From: CATQHD01 sp965243165
Lineage (GTDB): Bacteria > Actinomycetota > Acidimicrobiia > Spongiisociales > Spongiisociaceae
Assembly (NCBI GenBank): GCA_965243165.1
Contig: OZ251535.1
Location: forward strand, 496,001 to 560,000
Reading direction: 5' to 3'
DNA length: 64,000 nt
In this document: piece by piece, positions 13,789-23,489 of the stretch
How positions within the stretch are numbered: position 1 is the stretch's first letter
How the letters are laid out: every line of letters begins with the position of its first letter
Notes under the pieces: model-generated
What the model was told of the DNA's origin: nothing
What the model saw: the letters and a program-made list of their open reading frames with translations, nothing else
The model's database searches: none
Position numbers and translations under genes: made by a program

Positions 13789-16706
13789 GGGCGGCGCGCC
13801 GGGGGCGGCAACGGCCGATCGGCTCGGTTCTGGTCATCGTCTGGGCCGCCGCGATGCTCGCCGCGGGGGTTCTGTCGACCGCATTGCCTTCCCGCGGTCA
13901 GGATTCCTTGCCCGATCCGGACATCGGGGAGTGGTGTCCGGCCAATGCGAAGTCGTGGGATGTGCTCATCCTCATGGACGAGTCACAGTCTTTGAGCAGG
14001 ATGGACCCGGACCGAGAACGAATCGAGGCGGCGGTGAACCTCATCGAGTCCCTCGAGGAGAGGGCGGGCGAGGACGTGCGGGTCCGGGTGGCCTTGGCCG
14101 CCTTCGGTACCGACTTCGAGCTGCGGAAGAACTTCACCGACCTGGCATGGGGGGCGGAGGAACTGATCACCGGGGTCAACGACTTCAACCAAGACGACCT
14201 GAACACCGACTATGTGTTGGCCCTGTACGGCGTGCTCGACCTCAACTGGTCCGCCGACTGCAACAAGGTGGTGTGGTACACCGACGGTGAACACGACCTG
14301 ACCGACGCCCATCGGGGCGGCGGCGACAGCCGCCAATCGCGGCCCTACGATGCTCTCGACCGCGATATCGTGAACCGCAGCACCGCAGAAGAAGTCCAGG
14401 AGCTGCTGATCTCGGCAGTGTGCGCCGCCGAGGAGTCGGAGGAGGCCGCACCCGGGTACGGCGATCTGTCCGCCCGGTTGGCCGATCTAGGGGTGCCGAT
14501 AGAGTTCTCTCTCTACTACTTCGATCTCGTGGAGGGCGACTCCAAGGCCCTGATCGAGATGATGCAAAGGGGTGATTGCGGTGAACACCTCGTCCTCTGC
14601 GCCCAAGCCCTCGTTCCGGGCGAGAAACCGGACTTCCGGTGGTGCGTTCCCCGAATTTGCCAAGGTCTTCCCGAACCCCGGTCGTACGGCGGCGACGACA
14701 CCGTGTGGCCGGGCGGCCTTCCTGACGGGGTGGCGCCTGCCTTCGTTCGGTCGGTGATCATCCAGGCGAATGGTGACCAGCCCGAATTGTCGACGCAGCA
14801 CCGCAGAATATCCAGGAAATTGGCGGAGGACGGATCGACCCTCACCCTGACCTTGAACTTCGACGAAGTGCCTTATTCTTCGTTCTCTCCAGATGAGTTG
14901 CTGGTACGCGGGGAAGGGGTGGAAGAGTCCTGTTGGGCGGTGGTGCTCGAGACACCCCCGGTCGAGGTGAGCGTCTTGACCGATCCGATCTTTCTCGACA
15001 CCCCCGAGATCGAGATGCAGGTTCAGGTCGATCAAGCCCCGTTGTCGTCTGCCGATGAGAGGTTCATGACCTTTTCCGTGGATGGAGATACGGTGACTCC
15101 CAAGAAGATAGGCGACGGACAGTTCTCGATGCCGCAGCGGTATACGGTGGGCGATCACACTCTCGATATTCGTCTGGAGTCTGAATACGCCCTTCCTGCC
15201 GTTGCCGGAGATTCTTTTTCTGTTAGGGACGTTCCTGTATGCCGGGGGTTGCCCGAGCCGCATTGGCTCGGCGGCCGCGACCCCGTTTGGTCGTTGGACC
15301 TCCTTTCCGACGCCGGGATAGCCCGGGCCTTCGTTCGTGAGGTGATAGTCCGGGCAACCGGAGACGAGCCCGAGTTGTCGACGGAGCATCCCTTCCGGGG
15401 TTCGGTGGAGGACGGAGCTGTAATCCTCACCTTAGAGTTTTCCGAGGATACCCCTCTTTCTGTGCTGTCTCCGAACGAGGTGGAGGTGCGGGGGGAGCGG
15501 GTGGAAAAATCCTGTTGGGCGGTGGTTCTCGAAACGCCTTCTATCGATGTGAGCATCTTGACCAGTCCGATTCTGTCGAACACAGAAGACATAGAGATAC
15601 AGGTTCAGGTAGACGGAGCGCCCCTGTCGTCCGCCGATGAAGCGTTCTTGACCGTTTCGGTGGACGAAGAACCGGCGCCCTTCGAGATGGTGGATGACGG
15701 ACAGCTTTCGATACCGCAGCAATATACGGTGGGGGAACACACTCTTGATGTCGTGCTGGAGTCCCGAGAGGCCGCTCCCGCCGACGCCTCTGACATCGAT
15801 TTCGAGGTCGTCCGCCCGCCTGATGGGCCGATCATGTCCGCGGATTCCTACCCGGACCTGGTAGAGGACACCGAATTCACCATACCGATCACTATCGAGG
15901 ACGAAGGCCGCCCGGGCTCGATCCGTCTGTTGCCCGCCGATCCGATCGTCGGCGCCGACGGGTCCGAAGTGAGGGCAGAGATCTCGTTCCCAGACGGCAG
16001 CTCCGAATGGAACTCGGGCGACTCGAAGCCGGATTTCCTCGTCGTGGTGCTCGATGATTCCGTCCAGACGCCGCCCAACCACCATCTCCGGTTTGACTAT
16101 GACAGCGACCCTGCGGATCCCGCTGGGGAGACTCGAGGGATACCGGTTGCCGTGCCGGTCGGCATCGACCATCCTCCCAACCGCTTTCTCGAAAGGATCA
16201 TCATCGGCGCCTTCCTCTTGGTGTTGCTGGCGGTCATCTGGCTCTGGCTCTACGGAATCAACCGGCTCGCAGGCCGGATACGCCGCCGCCGGAGGGTGCG
16301 TTACTCCCAGTTCCGGGCTGATCAGACCGACGAGGGTTGGGTGCTCGCCTCAGACATCGATCACCGCCCGCCTAGACACAGCCCCTCGTCGCTCCGAGCG
16401 GGCAGGCTGCGCGCCGAGCGGAAGACGCCGGTTTTGGTCTGGCGGCCTCCATGCGTAGAGTTGTCGCTGGAAGGCAGGCGCGAGTTCATCGGTACGGTCG
16501 GAGACCTAGAGGCGTCGGGCCGGTCGAAGGAACTCTCCGAGCAGCGGTTGGGCGACCCGATCGTGCTCGTGGACCGATCCGGTCCGCCTTTTGAGGGGGT
16601 GGTCATAGCCCCAACCGATCCGGCCTCATCGAAGTCCCCCGAGGAGCAGCTCGCCGACCATGTGCGGAGGACCTTGAAGCGCCTGCCTCGACCCGATCAA
16701 GACTGA
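13785..16706 (+). CDS. Membrane-anchored von Willebrand factor A domain protein with a duplicated beta domain
   Basis: A 973-residue protein. An N-terminal signal sequence (SVLVIVWAAAMLAAGVLS) is followed by a vWA domain at about 55-270 with the MIDAS motif ILMDESQSL (Asp65, Ser67, Ser69) and later VVWYTDGEHD, so it should bind a divalent metal and a protein ligand outside the cell membrane. Residues about 289-485 and 486-680 are a tandem duplication of about 195 residues (each with CxGLPEP, ATGDEPELST-like, EESCWAVVLETP, IEMQVQVDxAPLSSAD and YTVGxHTLD). Then comes another beta-rich part, one membrane segment (IIIGAFLLVLLAVIWLWLYG, about residue 805) and a cytoplasmic tail of about 150 residues. 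The ATG at 13785 was chosen for the signal peptide and ATGA coupling. Confidence 0.85.
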   Translation: MRAARRGRQRPIGSVLVIVWAAAMLAAGVLSTALPSRGQDSLPDPDIGEWCPANAKSWDVLILMDESQSLSRMDPDRERIEAAVNLIESLEERAGEDVRVRVALAAFGTDFELRKNFTDLAWGAEELITGVNDFNQDDLNTDYVLALYGVLDLNWSADCNKVVWYTDGEHDLTDAHRGGGDSRQSRPYDALDRDIVNRSTAEEVQELLISAVCAAEESEEAAPGYGDLSARLADLGVPIEFSLYYFDLVEGDSKALIEMMQRGDCGEHLVLCAQALVPGEKPDFRWCVPRICQGLPEPRSYGGDDTVWPGGLPDGVAPAFVRSVIIQANGDQPELSTQHRRISRKLAEDGSTLTLTLNFDEVPYSSFSPDELLVRGEGVEESCWAVVLETPPVEVSVLTDPIFLDTPEIEMQVQVDQAPLSSADERFMTFSVDGDTVTPKKIGDGQFSMPQRYTVGDHTLDIRLESEYALPAVAGDSFSVRDVPVCRGLPEPHWLGGRDPVWSLDLLSDAGIARAFVREVIVRATGDEPELSTEHPFRGSVEDGAVILTLEFSEDTPLSVLSPNEVEVRGERVEKSCWAVVLETPSIDVSILTSPILSNTEDIEIQVQVDGAPLSSADEAFLTVSVDEEPAPFEMVDDGQLSIPQQYTVGEHTLDVVLESREAAPADASDIDFEVVRPPDGPIMSADSYPDLVEDTEFTIPITIEDEGRPGSIRLLPADPIVGADGSEVRAEISFPDGSSEWNSGDSKPDFLVVVLDDSVQTPPNHHLRFDYDSDPADPAGETRGIPVAVPVGIDHPPNRFLERIIIGAFLLVLLAVIWLWLYGINRLAGRIRRRRRVRYSQFRADQTDEGWVLASDIDHRPPRHSPSSLRAGRLRAERKTPVLVWRPPCVELSLEGRREFIGTVGDLEASGRSKELSEQRLGDPIVLVDRSGPPFEGVVIAPTDPASSKSPEEQLADHVRRTLKRLPRPDQD
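14651..15238 (+). repeat. Internal coding repeat, unit 1 of the vWA protein
   Basis: First of two adjacent units of about 590 bases coding for the duplicated domain. It begins at the codons for ICQGLPEPRSYGG and contains SCWAVVLETPPVEVSVLTDP and QVQVDQAPLSSADE. Confidence 0.85.
15239..15810 (+). repeat. Internal coding repeat, unit 2 of the vWA protein
   Basis: Second unit, starting CRGLPEPHWLGG and containing SCWAVVLETPSIDVSILTSP and QVQVDGAPLSSADE. DNA is still clearly alignable with unit 1 although many positions differ, so the duplication is not very recent. Confidence 0.85.
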
Positions 16707-16714
16707 GGAGAAAC

Positions 16715-19700
16715 ATGTTGAGAAAGTTCCTGCTAATCGGACTTGGCGGCTCGGGGGGCAAGACCTTGCGTTACCTGAAGCAGAACCTCGAGGAGAAGTT
16801 TGAGGAGATAGGCTGGGAGGAAGGGATGCCCGACGGCTGGCAGTTCCTCCACATCGATACGCCCGCCGCCCAAGACTCCCCGGTGTTGCCGGGTTCCCCG
16901 GCCCTGCTTGACCAAGATGAATACCTCCCTCTGGCCAACCCGGGGATCGGCTTCGAGGCGATCGTCGACAATCTGGAGGCAAAGGGCCAGGATTTCTCAG
17001 GTTGGTTGGTAGACCCTCGGTACATGAATATTCCTATCGCCATGGGGGCCGGGCAGTACCGGGCGGTGGGCCGAATCATCGGTTTGTATTACACCGACCG
17101 CATCAAGCGGCGTCTCGTCGGCAAGCAAAGAGCGCTGATGCAGGCTGGAGCAGGCGCCCAGCTCAATCAGCTGGCTGGGCGGTTGTCCGGTACCCGGCTT
17201 TCCGGCGAAGCGCCCCCTCCGGTTGTGATCGTGATCTCTTCGCTGGCGGGCGGAACGGGAGCGGGCATTCTGATCGACGTGTGCGACCTTCTCCGAGCGG
17301 ATGGAGATAAATGGTTGGATGAATCGATCGGCATCCTCTACTCGGCAGATGTGTTTGGCGATCTGTCCGCTTCGGCGGGTGCGGGCATCCAACCCAACAC
17401 CGCCGCAGCCGTGGCGGAATTGTTGCACGGTTACTACGGCGATGGAGGTTTCATACCGCCCGGCGGCGGTGCCGTCCAGCAACGCTCAGGCCCAGCGTTT
17501 CCATATCTGGTCGGTCATGCCAACACCAAGGGGGTGAGTTTCGGTGACCAAGTCGAAGTCTACCGCTTCATGGCCGGTTGCCTCTCCGCCGTGGTGATAG
17601 ATAGACATATTCAGGACGATTTCACTGTATACATGTCTGCCAACTGGCGCTCATCGGCAGGGAAATTTCCAGGCAAATCAAGTTCGTGGATGTTGCCGTC
17701 CCCGCGTTATCATGGCGCTCTCCAAGCGCTTGGGTTCGCAGAGGTGGATCTCGGGGTGGGACGATTGCGGTCATACGCCGAACAGCGGATCACCCGCGAT
17801 GCGGTCGAATGGCTGCTCAATGGGCATATGAAATTGGCCGAGGAATGGCCTGACTATGAGAAAACTACTGTAGACGAAGTTGTGGAAGGTCTGGCTGATC
17901 AGGCCTTCACCAGATTTTTGAAAGACTGCCGCCTCAATGAAAGAGGAGTCGAGAACAACCAGATCCTCGATGAGATAGAGGTGCCTGAAGAAGAACTTCG
18001 GGCCGTATGCACCCGTCTGGCCAACGATGTTCTTGAAGAAGGACGGGATTATTTTGGACCGAAAGCTAAAGCCAGCGTTGGAGAATGGGTGGACTTCATC
18101 GCCCAAGAGGTGAGTATTCACCGGACAGGGGTACTCAAGCGGTTGGAGGACCGCCTTAAGGATGCTTGCTTGCAATGGGTGATAGACGCCCCGGATCGTA
18201 TATTGGAGGTGCTGGGGGAAACCCTAGCAGAACAAGGAGCTCAAGTAGCTTTGGAGCTGTTGGCAAGAACCAACGCCGAGATGGAACATGTGACCGAAGA
18301 ACTCCACTCCGAGCGGCAGGAACAACTCAGCTTGGGCGAACACTTGAGATCTGATGTGTCCGATGCCATAGGAGTTACGCGTGGTACGTTGACTGCGGAG
18401 AGCGATTCGATTCGCGCGGCTATGCAGGCCGCTATCCAGACCGGAATCGTTCGCCGCTACCAGGCCGAGCATCGCGTGCTGGGGGCGTTGTTGGCTGAGG
18501 ATGTTCGCATCGGTTTGTTAGAGCCGTTGGCCAGGACCTTGAGCGATGCAATTGACGGATTGCGCGCGGCTGTCGAGGCTGACAAAGGGGAAGCAGCCTC
18601 TACCTCAATCGAGGATTGGCCCCGCCATGATCCGCGTTCTGACCAGCGCGTTCCTGAGGCTCTGAAGCCGGGAAAGAGCGTCATGTCAGTAATCAATCCC
18701 GACGATTTTCCCCAATTGTTCGATGACCTGACTGCCCAATCCACCGGCCTCGACGGGAAAATCGACGCCCGGCGTTCCGTAAGAAAAACTGTTATATCAG
18801 GTGATGCGGACAGGCCGGCGATGGGCCGGTGGATCGATGTCGACTCCCGATGGACGGCGCGCGACTGGCTGACGGTCGACGCGCCGCCAAGCAATGCTTC
18901 CTTCACGGTAGGAGTCTCACGCGACCATCTCCTCACGCGAGCCCGCGCTTGGTTGGACATTGATGGATCAGCCTGGAAGGTCTTCCTTTCTCAAGGGTTG
19001 CGCGGTTACCTGTCCGACCGGTTGCCCCCTGCCGAGCTCTTTTCCAGAGAGAGGCGGTTTCTCACTGCTCTGGCCGGGGCCTTCGCCGCGGCCGAGCCGT
19101 TGGCCTCCATCGACCCCGAGGTGCTTGCCGAGGTCCATCCCGGGCCGGGGTTGAATTTCCGGCCCTACACGAGCCCGATTCCGGTGGCCGGGCTTCCGAT
19201 TGAGGATAAGGTGAACGATTTTTTGGTCGGCCGCTTCAAGGACACCCAGGACAACTACCAACAGGAGGTGGACCGAGCCATAGATCAGTCCGAGCGCGAA
19301 ACCAGGGTGGCGGTCTACGCCTCGCTTGGGGGCGCATTACACCCGATGGTATTCGAATCGCTCAACAGGCCTATCGCCGATGCATGGGAGAAGGCCACCA
19401 TCAACCATTTCCTGCAACCTTTCTGGGACGCGAGGCGGTCGCGCCCCCTGTGGACGGCGGCTCCGGGAACCCGCCCCCAGCTTCAAGCCGCAGTGAGAGG
19501 TTGGTTCATCGGCCGGCTCCTGAACCTGATTCAGATCCAAGGGAATAGTGCGACCTTTGAAGCGGATGACGGCTCTTTCAATGTTGAGGCTATGCTCCCG
19601 GTCCCAGGAAGCCAACCGGTTGACTTCCTTGCCACCCTCTTGGAGGCTTGGGCTTTGGCGCTCCCTGTTGCCGTTCACAACAGGCAACCCGATAAATACC

Positions 19701-20047
19701 TGAGACCATACATGCAATTGATCAAGTGGGGAAGCGAACCCAACTCGTTGTATGTAGATTCTTTTCTTCACCCCAGCCGGGTGCTCTCTTATTGGTTGGA
19801 GGACGGAACCACTCCCGGCCGTCAGAAACCGCGCATAAGGGCCTCCGACCGCCCGGCCCGGCGAAAGGAGGCGATTGAACTACTTCAAAAGCAGATCACC
19901 CTCTACAAGCGGCAGGCCGAGGTTGACCGAAGTCGGGACTGCTCTCCTAAGAACGCCTGGCTAGGAATCGCCGAGATTATCTACCAAGCACTGGGCGAGA
20001 TCGTCAGTTGCTTGGAGGGCGAGGAAACGGAAGGGGACATGCTATGA
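16715..20047 (+). CDS. Large tubulin/FtsZ-like GTPase (Tubulin_2-like)
   Basis: A 1110-residue protein. It begins MLRKFLLIGLGGSGGKTLRY, a Rossmann-type glycine loop (T1-like, residues 9-17), and carries SSLAGGTGAGILIDVCDLLR near residue 175, which is the tubulin/FtsZ signature loop (GGGTGSG-like) that binds GTP phosphates. The long remainder is mostly helical with acidic coiled-coil stretches (about 380-640) and a C-terminal part rich in Trp/Pro. FtsZ is about 400 residues, so this is a much enlarged relative of the poorly characterised Tubulin_2 family. It has no membrane segment and should be cytoplasmic. GAGGAGAAAC precedes the ATG; the end overlaps the next gene (ATGA). Whether it polymerises is unknown. 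Confidence 0.85.
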   Translation: MLRKFLLIGLGGSGGKTLRYLKQNLEEKFEEIGWEEGMPDGWQFLHIDTPAAQDSPVLPGSPALLDQDEYLPLANPGIGFEAIVDNLEAKGQDFSGWLVDPRYMNIPIAMGAGQYRAVGRIIGLYYTDRIKRRLVGKQRALMQAGAGAQLNQLAGRLSGTRLSGEAPPPVVIVISSLAGGTGAGILIDVCDLLRADGDKWLDESIGILYSADVFGDLSASAGAGIQPNTAAAVAELLHGYYGDGGFIPPGGGAVQQRSGPAFPYLVGHANTKGVSFGDQVEVYRFMAGCLSAVVIDRHIQDDFTVYMSANWRSSAGKFPGKSSSWMLPSPRYHGALQALGFAEVDLGVGRLRSYAEQRITRDAVEWLLNGHMKLAEEWPDYEKTTVDEVVEGLADQAFTRFLKDCRLNERGVENNQILDEIEVPEEELRAVCTRLANDVLEEGRDYFGPKAKASVGEWVDFIAQEVSIHRTGVLKRLEDRLKDACLQWVIDAPDRILEVLGETLAEQGAQVALELLARTNAEMEHVTEELHSERQEQLSLGEHLRSDVSDAIGVTRGTLTAESDSIRAAMQAAIQTGIVRRYQAEHRVLGALLAEDVRIGLLEPLARTLSDAIDGLRAAVEADKGEAASTSIEDWPRHDPRSDQRVPEALKPGKSVMSVINPDDFPQLFDDLTAQSTGLDGKIDARRSVRKTVISGDADRPAMGRWIDVDSRWTARDWLTVDAPPSNASFTVGVSRDHLLTRARAWLDIDGSAWKVFLSQGLRGYLSDRLPPAELFSRERRFLTALAGAFAAAEPLASIDPEVLAEVHPGPGLNFRPYTSPIPVAGLPIEDKVNDFLVGRFKDTQDNYQQEVDRAIDQSERETRVAVYASLGGALHPMVFESLNRPIADAWEKATINHFLQPFWDARRSRPLWTAAPGTRPQLQAAVRGWFIGRLLNLIQIQGNSATFEADDGSFNVEAMLPVPGSQPVDFLATLLEAWALALPVAVHNRQPDKYLRPYMQLIKWGSEPNSLYVDSFLHPSRVLSYWLEDGTTPGRQKPRIRASDRPARRKEAIELLQKQITLYKRQAEVDRSRDCSPKNAWLGIAEIIYQALGEIVSCLEGEETEGDML

Positions 20048-23000
20048 GCGCCCAGCGAGTAATTCTTCTCACACACGGAGGACAGGAGATAAAGGCCGCG
20101 ACCGACTTGCTTACGGAGTGGGCCCGACACGGCCTTGTCCACCCGTTCATCTATTACACCGACGAACGTCATACCGTCTACCTGGACGACCAAGGAGCTG
20201 GGCCGCCTACTTCCGTGTTTGAGATACTCGGCCGCCAGCAGTTGGAAGTAATCCGCATAGCGGCGCTGGCCGGGCCCGACGAGGAGGACGTCGGCGAGAT
20301 GGAGGATAGGCTCCGGACGTTGGTCGACAACATCAAGGACGACCTGGCGCCCGAAGGTCTGCGGGTGGTGGAAGTGCGGATCTGGGCGCCTTATGACCCG
20401 CGGCCGGAAGATGGATGGGCCGCGCCTGAAAGAATCTTCTCGGTGGATGCGAACGCCAATTTAGTACTTGTTCCTGAGGACCGTCAGACAGAGGGCAAGG
20501 TGGGTATTCCTTTGTCCCGTTCCGAAACCAGCGTTTACGGATCACATGTCGCCACCGAGACCGCCGCTGCCCTGGGGATGTGGTCAGGCATGGCTGAGGC
20601 GCCGGTGGACACAATGGAACCTGGAGTCATCCGTTACGGCGAGCCAAAAGTACATCTGGCCCGGTCTTTCGTGCGGGTAGCCGAGATTCCCGCCGTCAGC
20701 CTCGCCGGGGCCGCCGACCACGGCGGGGTGCTCCGGGTGCCCCCTGGTTGCCAGGAGGCGCCCTATCCGTTGGAGACCCTTGCCTCTGCGCAGAACCGAA
20801 TAGGCGGTTTGCTCAACCAAGAGATTGATGAGGCTCCCCCAAGTGCCCGACCCGAGGGGGTCGGTTTTGCTCGATTCATGCGGGCAATAGGCAGGGGGAT
20901 GGTCGATTCGTTGCGCAACATGTTCACGATCTCTCGGGATGTCATCGCCGCTCTGCGGGACGTGGCCGGGAGCACCATACAGGAGGCCGTAGGCAAAGAA
21001 TCGGTCCTGCGGTATGTCTGGCGGGGCATGCCATCCGAAGACGAGGAAGAAGCGGGCCGGTCATGGGACGCCGAAGAGATGATTGCCGAGTTGCGGCGGC
21101 GTCGGATGTTGGAGGGCGGGATCAGGATCGATCAGGAAATATGGACGAGTGTAGGGAAGGCAGTGTTCTCGCTGGCCGACGGCGGGGAGACGCCGGAAGG
21201 GGTTCCGGCGCAGAAGATCGGCGATCGAGCGGTGATAGCCAAAGAGGTCGCGATGATCGCCCCCGCCCACGGCCCTGACCTGGCCGCTGACATACGGGAG
21301 GATTCCGAGGAAGAGACGCCCGCAACTCTGCTGGGGCGGATCGGCGCCCATCTGCGGCGGGCCGAGCGCAGAAGCCGCCGGAGGTTCGATGATCTGGTGG
21401 AACAGTCCAAGGACTTGCTGGTCGTGGAGCAACCCCAGGCCCTCACTACGGCCGGAGTGGTCGTCGCGGGCCTGATCACCCTGGTGCTCGCCGGACTGTT
21501 GGTGCTCACCGGCTTGGTCGAGTTGGTGGGGATAACAGGAATGCGGGGGGTGGCCCGGGCCTGGATGTGGGCGGTTGCCACTGCGGCCTATCTGTTGGTG
21601 CTGGTGGCCTTGTCCCGGGTGGTGGCGGCTCGTTTCAAGGGCGATGACGAAGACAGGCCGCAACCTGCTCCTCGGTTGTCGGGCGCCGAGCTAGAAACCG
21701 AGGAGGATGACGCCGAGGAGAAGCAAACAGAAGAAGCGGAGGAGAAGCGCCCTCCTTCGGCGTGGAAGTCGTGGTGGAGAAGGGCCAAGAAGTGGTCGTC
21801 CGATACGCCCAACTTCAATGTCGTGATCGTTCTGGCGGTGCTGGTGGGTTTGGCCGCCGCCGCCTCGATTGCGCTGGCCTCTCGATTCGGCGGGCAGGTT
21901 TCCACGACCACCGAGTCGGGCGCCTTCGATTCGGTAGCGGCCTCGGTTGCCGAATGGTTGCTGGCCAGGGAGGATCTGGCGGTCGGGATTTCCTTGGCGT
22001 TGATCGTCTATGCAATTCTCCTGGCTTTCCAGCTCGACAGGGAACCTTACCGCTCGGTGGATACCTTCCGCCAGGCCCGGATGTTGTTCTTCGTTACCGT
22101 GATCTACGGCGCCTTCGGACTGGTGGGCGCAGCGGCGCGCGACAACGGATGGTACGGCGCCCAGCGGTTGGAGGGTTTTGGGGACTATTGGATAACCCTG
22201 TCGGCTATCGCGGCGGGGATCGTCGTTCTCATGGCGGCCATGGCCTTCGACGGTTACCGGCAGGCCAACAAGATGCGGACCACCGTTTCCGACCTAGAAC
22301 GCGGAATTGCGGCGGCGGTGGAAACGCAGTGGGCCGCCAAGGAGGCGTTCGAACAGTTCTTGGGTTCTGCTGCGGCCTGGGCGGCTGTCATGTGGAAGCC
22401 CTTCGGCGAGTTCGATCCCGGTCGGGCCGGCGAGCGCAACGGCTTCACCTCCGAGGTGTTGAAGGCGGAGACCCGGCCTTTCTCGGTCACCTCCCTGGGG
22501 GCGATGGCGATGCGGGAGCGCATGATGAGGGAGCTGGCCAAACCGGGCTGGCTCAGCCGCCGCTACCAGACCGCAGTCGAGGCGTACCGGCGCCGGAGAG
22601 CGGTCGAGACGGGCACGGAGCCGGCCTCCATACTGCCGCCCGACCAGGACCCCCGGGAAGTGCACACCATTGCCTGGGAGGACCGTCCGAAGGTGAGCGG
22701 ACGCTGGCGGTTCGCGAGAGATCTGACGGCCGGCGCCTACGACCGGGAGCTAGGCCGCGCCCTCGACGCCCTCGACCACGCCAACGCGGCGGAGTGGGTG
22801 TACAAGCAGGAGGGAACCCTCGAGGCCGCAGAGAGGGGCGGCGAGCCGCTGGAAGAATATCTGGGCTCGGTGGTTGCCCGCGCCGCATCCGAAGCCTCAT
22901 TCGTCTATTTCGTTACGGACGCCCTCATGGAAGCCGACCGTTCATACCAGCCGACCCTGTGGTGGCCGTCTGGGCTGCTCGACCGGCCCGACGGCGGGCC

Positions 23001-23244
23001 TGTGCAGGAAAGCCACTTGCGGAGCCTGGTAAACGGAGATTTGGCGATCATGTCGGTGCGCCACGACTTGGCCGGCCCTTACACCCCGGGCAACCTGTTC
23101 GAGTCCACCGAAACAGAACCGGAACTCAAGACTGTTCCCGTTGAAGAGGAAGGATCGGAGCAGACTACAGCAGCACGGCGGCTTGTTCGGAAGCTTCGAA
23201 ACCTCGATCCCGGCGAAGAGGAAGGACCGGGGCCGACCCTCTGA
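20044..23244 (+). CDS. Large polytopic membrane protein partner of the tubulin-like GTPase
   Basis: A 1066-residue protein of unknown family, coupled to the GTPase gene by an ATGA overlap. The N-terminal about 470 residues are soluble, beginning SAQRVILLTHGGQEIKAATD, possibly Rossmann-like. Then come about six membrane segments: VVVAGLITLVLAGLLVLTGL, WAVATAAYLLVLVALSRVVA, VVIVLAVLVGLAAAASIALA, VGISLALIVYAILLAFQ, LFFVTVIYGAFGLVGAAA and ITLSAIAAGIVVLMAAMAF. A very acidic linker (about 545-580) separates the second and third. A soluble C-terminal part of about 320 residues follows. It could be the membrane platform linking the cytoplasmic GTPase with the surface vWA protein and proteases. Confidence 0.75.
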   Translation: MSAQRVILLTHGGQEIKAATDLLTEWARHGLVHPFIYYTDERHTVYLDDQGAGPPTSVFEILGRQQLEVIRIAALAGPDEEDVGEMEDRLRTLVDNIKDDLAPEGLRVVEVRIWAPYDPRPEDGWAAPERIFSVDANANLVLVPEDRQTEGKVGIPLSRSETSVYGSHVATETAAALGMWSGMAEAPVDTMEPGVIRYGEPKVHLARSFVRVAEIPAVSLAGAADHGGVLRVPPGCQEAPYPLETLASAQNRIGGLLNQEIDEAPPSARPEGVGFARFMRAIGRGMVDSLRNMFTISRDVIAALRDVAGSTIQEAVGKESVLRYVWRGMPSEDEEEAGRSWDAEEMIAELRRRRMLEGGIRIDQEIWTSVGKAVFSLADGGETPEGVPAQKIGDRAVIAKEVAMIAPAHGPDLAADIREDSEEETPATLLGRIGAHLRRAERRSRRRFDDLVEQSKDLLVVEQPQALTTAGVVVAGLITLVLAGLLVLTGLVELVGITGMRGVARAWMWAVATAAYLLVLVALSRVVAARFKGDDEDRPQPAPRLSGAELETEEDDAEEKQTEEAEEKRPPSAWKSWWRRAKKWSSDTPNFNVVIVLAVLVGLAAAASIALASRFGGQVSTTTESGAFDSVAASVAEWLLAREDLAVGISLALIVYAILLAFQLDREPYRSVDTFRQARMLFFVTVIYGAFGLVGAAARDNGWYGAQRLEGFGDYWITLSAIAAGIVVLMAAMAFDGYRQANKMRTTVSDLERGIAAAVETQWAAKEAFEQFLGSAAAWAAVMWKPFGEFDPGRAGERNGFTSEVLKAETRPFSVTSLGAMAMRERMMRELAKPGWLSRRYQTAVEAYRRRRAVETGTEPASILPPDQDPREVHTIAWEDRPKVSGRWRFARDLTAGAYDRELGRALDALDHANAAEWVYKQEGTLEAAERGGEPLEEYLGSVVARAASEASFVYFVTDALMEADRSYQPTLWWPSGLLDRPDGGPVQESHLRSLVNGDLAIMSVRHDLAGPYTPGNLFESTETEPELKTVPVEEEGSEQTTAARRLVRKLRNLDPGEEEGPGPTL

Positions 23245-23264
23245 TCTGAGTGGTCGGCGGTCAT

Positions 23265-23489
23265 ATGGGTTCGAGTTCGAGAAGCCGGATCTCAAACCCG
23301 AGTTCTTGCCGAGGATCGGGCTGGACGATCCGTTGGCCAGAGCTGCATGAACCCACCCTGCCAGAGCGGCATGAATCCACCAGGCTAGACCGGCATGAAC
23401 CCACCCTGCCAGACCGGCATGAACCCACCAGGCCAGACCGGCATGAACCCGCCAAGCCGGACAGGCGGGCGAAAGGCAGACGACGGTGA
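23265..23489 (+). CDS. Short ORF with 8-residue repeats, coupled to the downstream protease
   Basis: A 74-codon frame whose second half is five copies of an 8-residue unit (RHEPTLPD, RHEPTRPD and the like) encoded by a 24-base minisatellite. Its TGA overlaps the GTG start of the protease gene (GTGA), which argues that it is translated. The start is odd: one base is missing relative to the start of the gene at 24875, so that instead of MGFEFE the codons read MGSSSRSRI, while GFEFEKPDLKPEF continues in a neighbouring frame to 23350. This may be a frameshifted relative of the FEFE-type leader; a sequencing error is possible. Confidence 0.4.
   Translation: MGSSSRSRISNPSSCRGSGWTIRWPELHEPTLPERHESTRLDRHEPTLPDRHEPTRPDRHEPAKPDRRAKGRRR
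23342..23461. repeat. 24-base minisatellite, five units
   Basis: Five head-to-tail units of 24 bases with consensus CCGGCATGAACCCACCxxGC plus CAGA. All three top-strand frames repeat in phase because the unit is a multiple of three. In one frame the peptide is MNPPxQTG, in another RHEPTxPD. There are no spacers, so it is not a CRISPR array. Confidence 0.9.

Noticed and set aside
23342..23461. CRISPR-like array
   Set aside because: Units are contiguous 24-base repeats without spacers and no cas gene is near.
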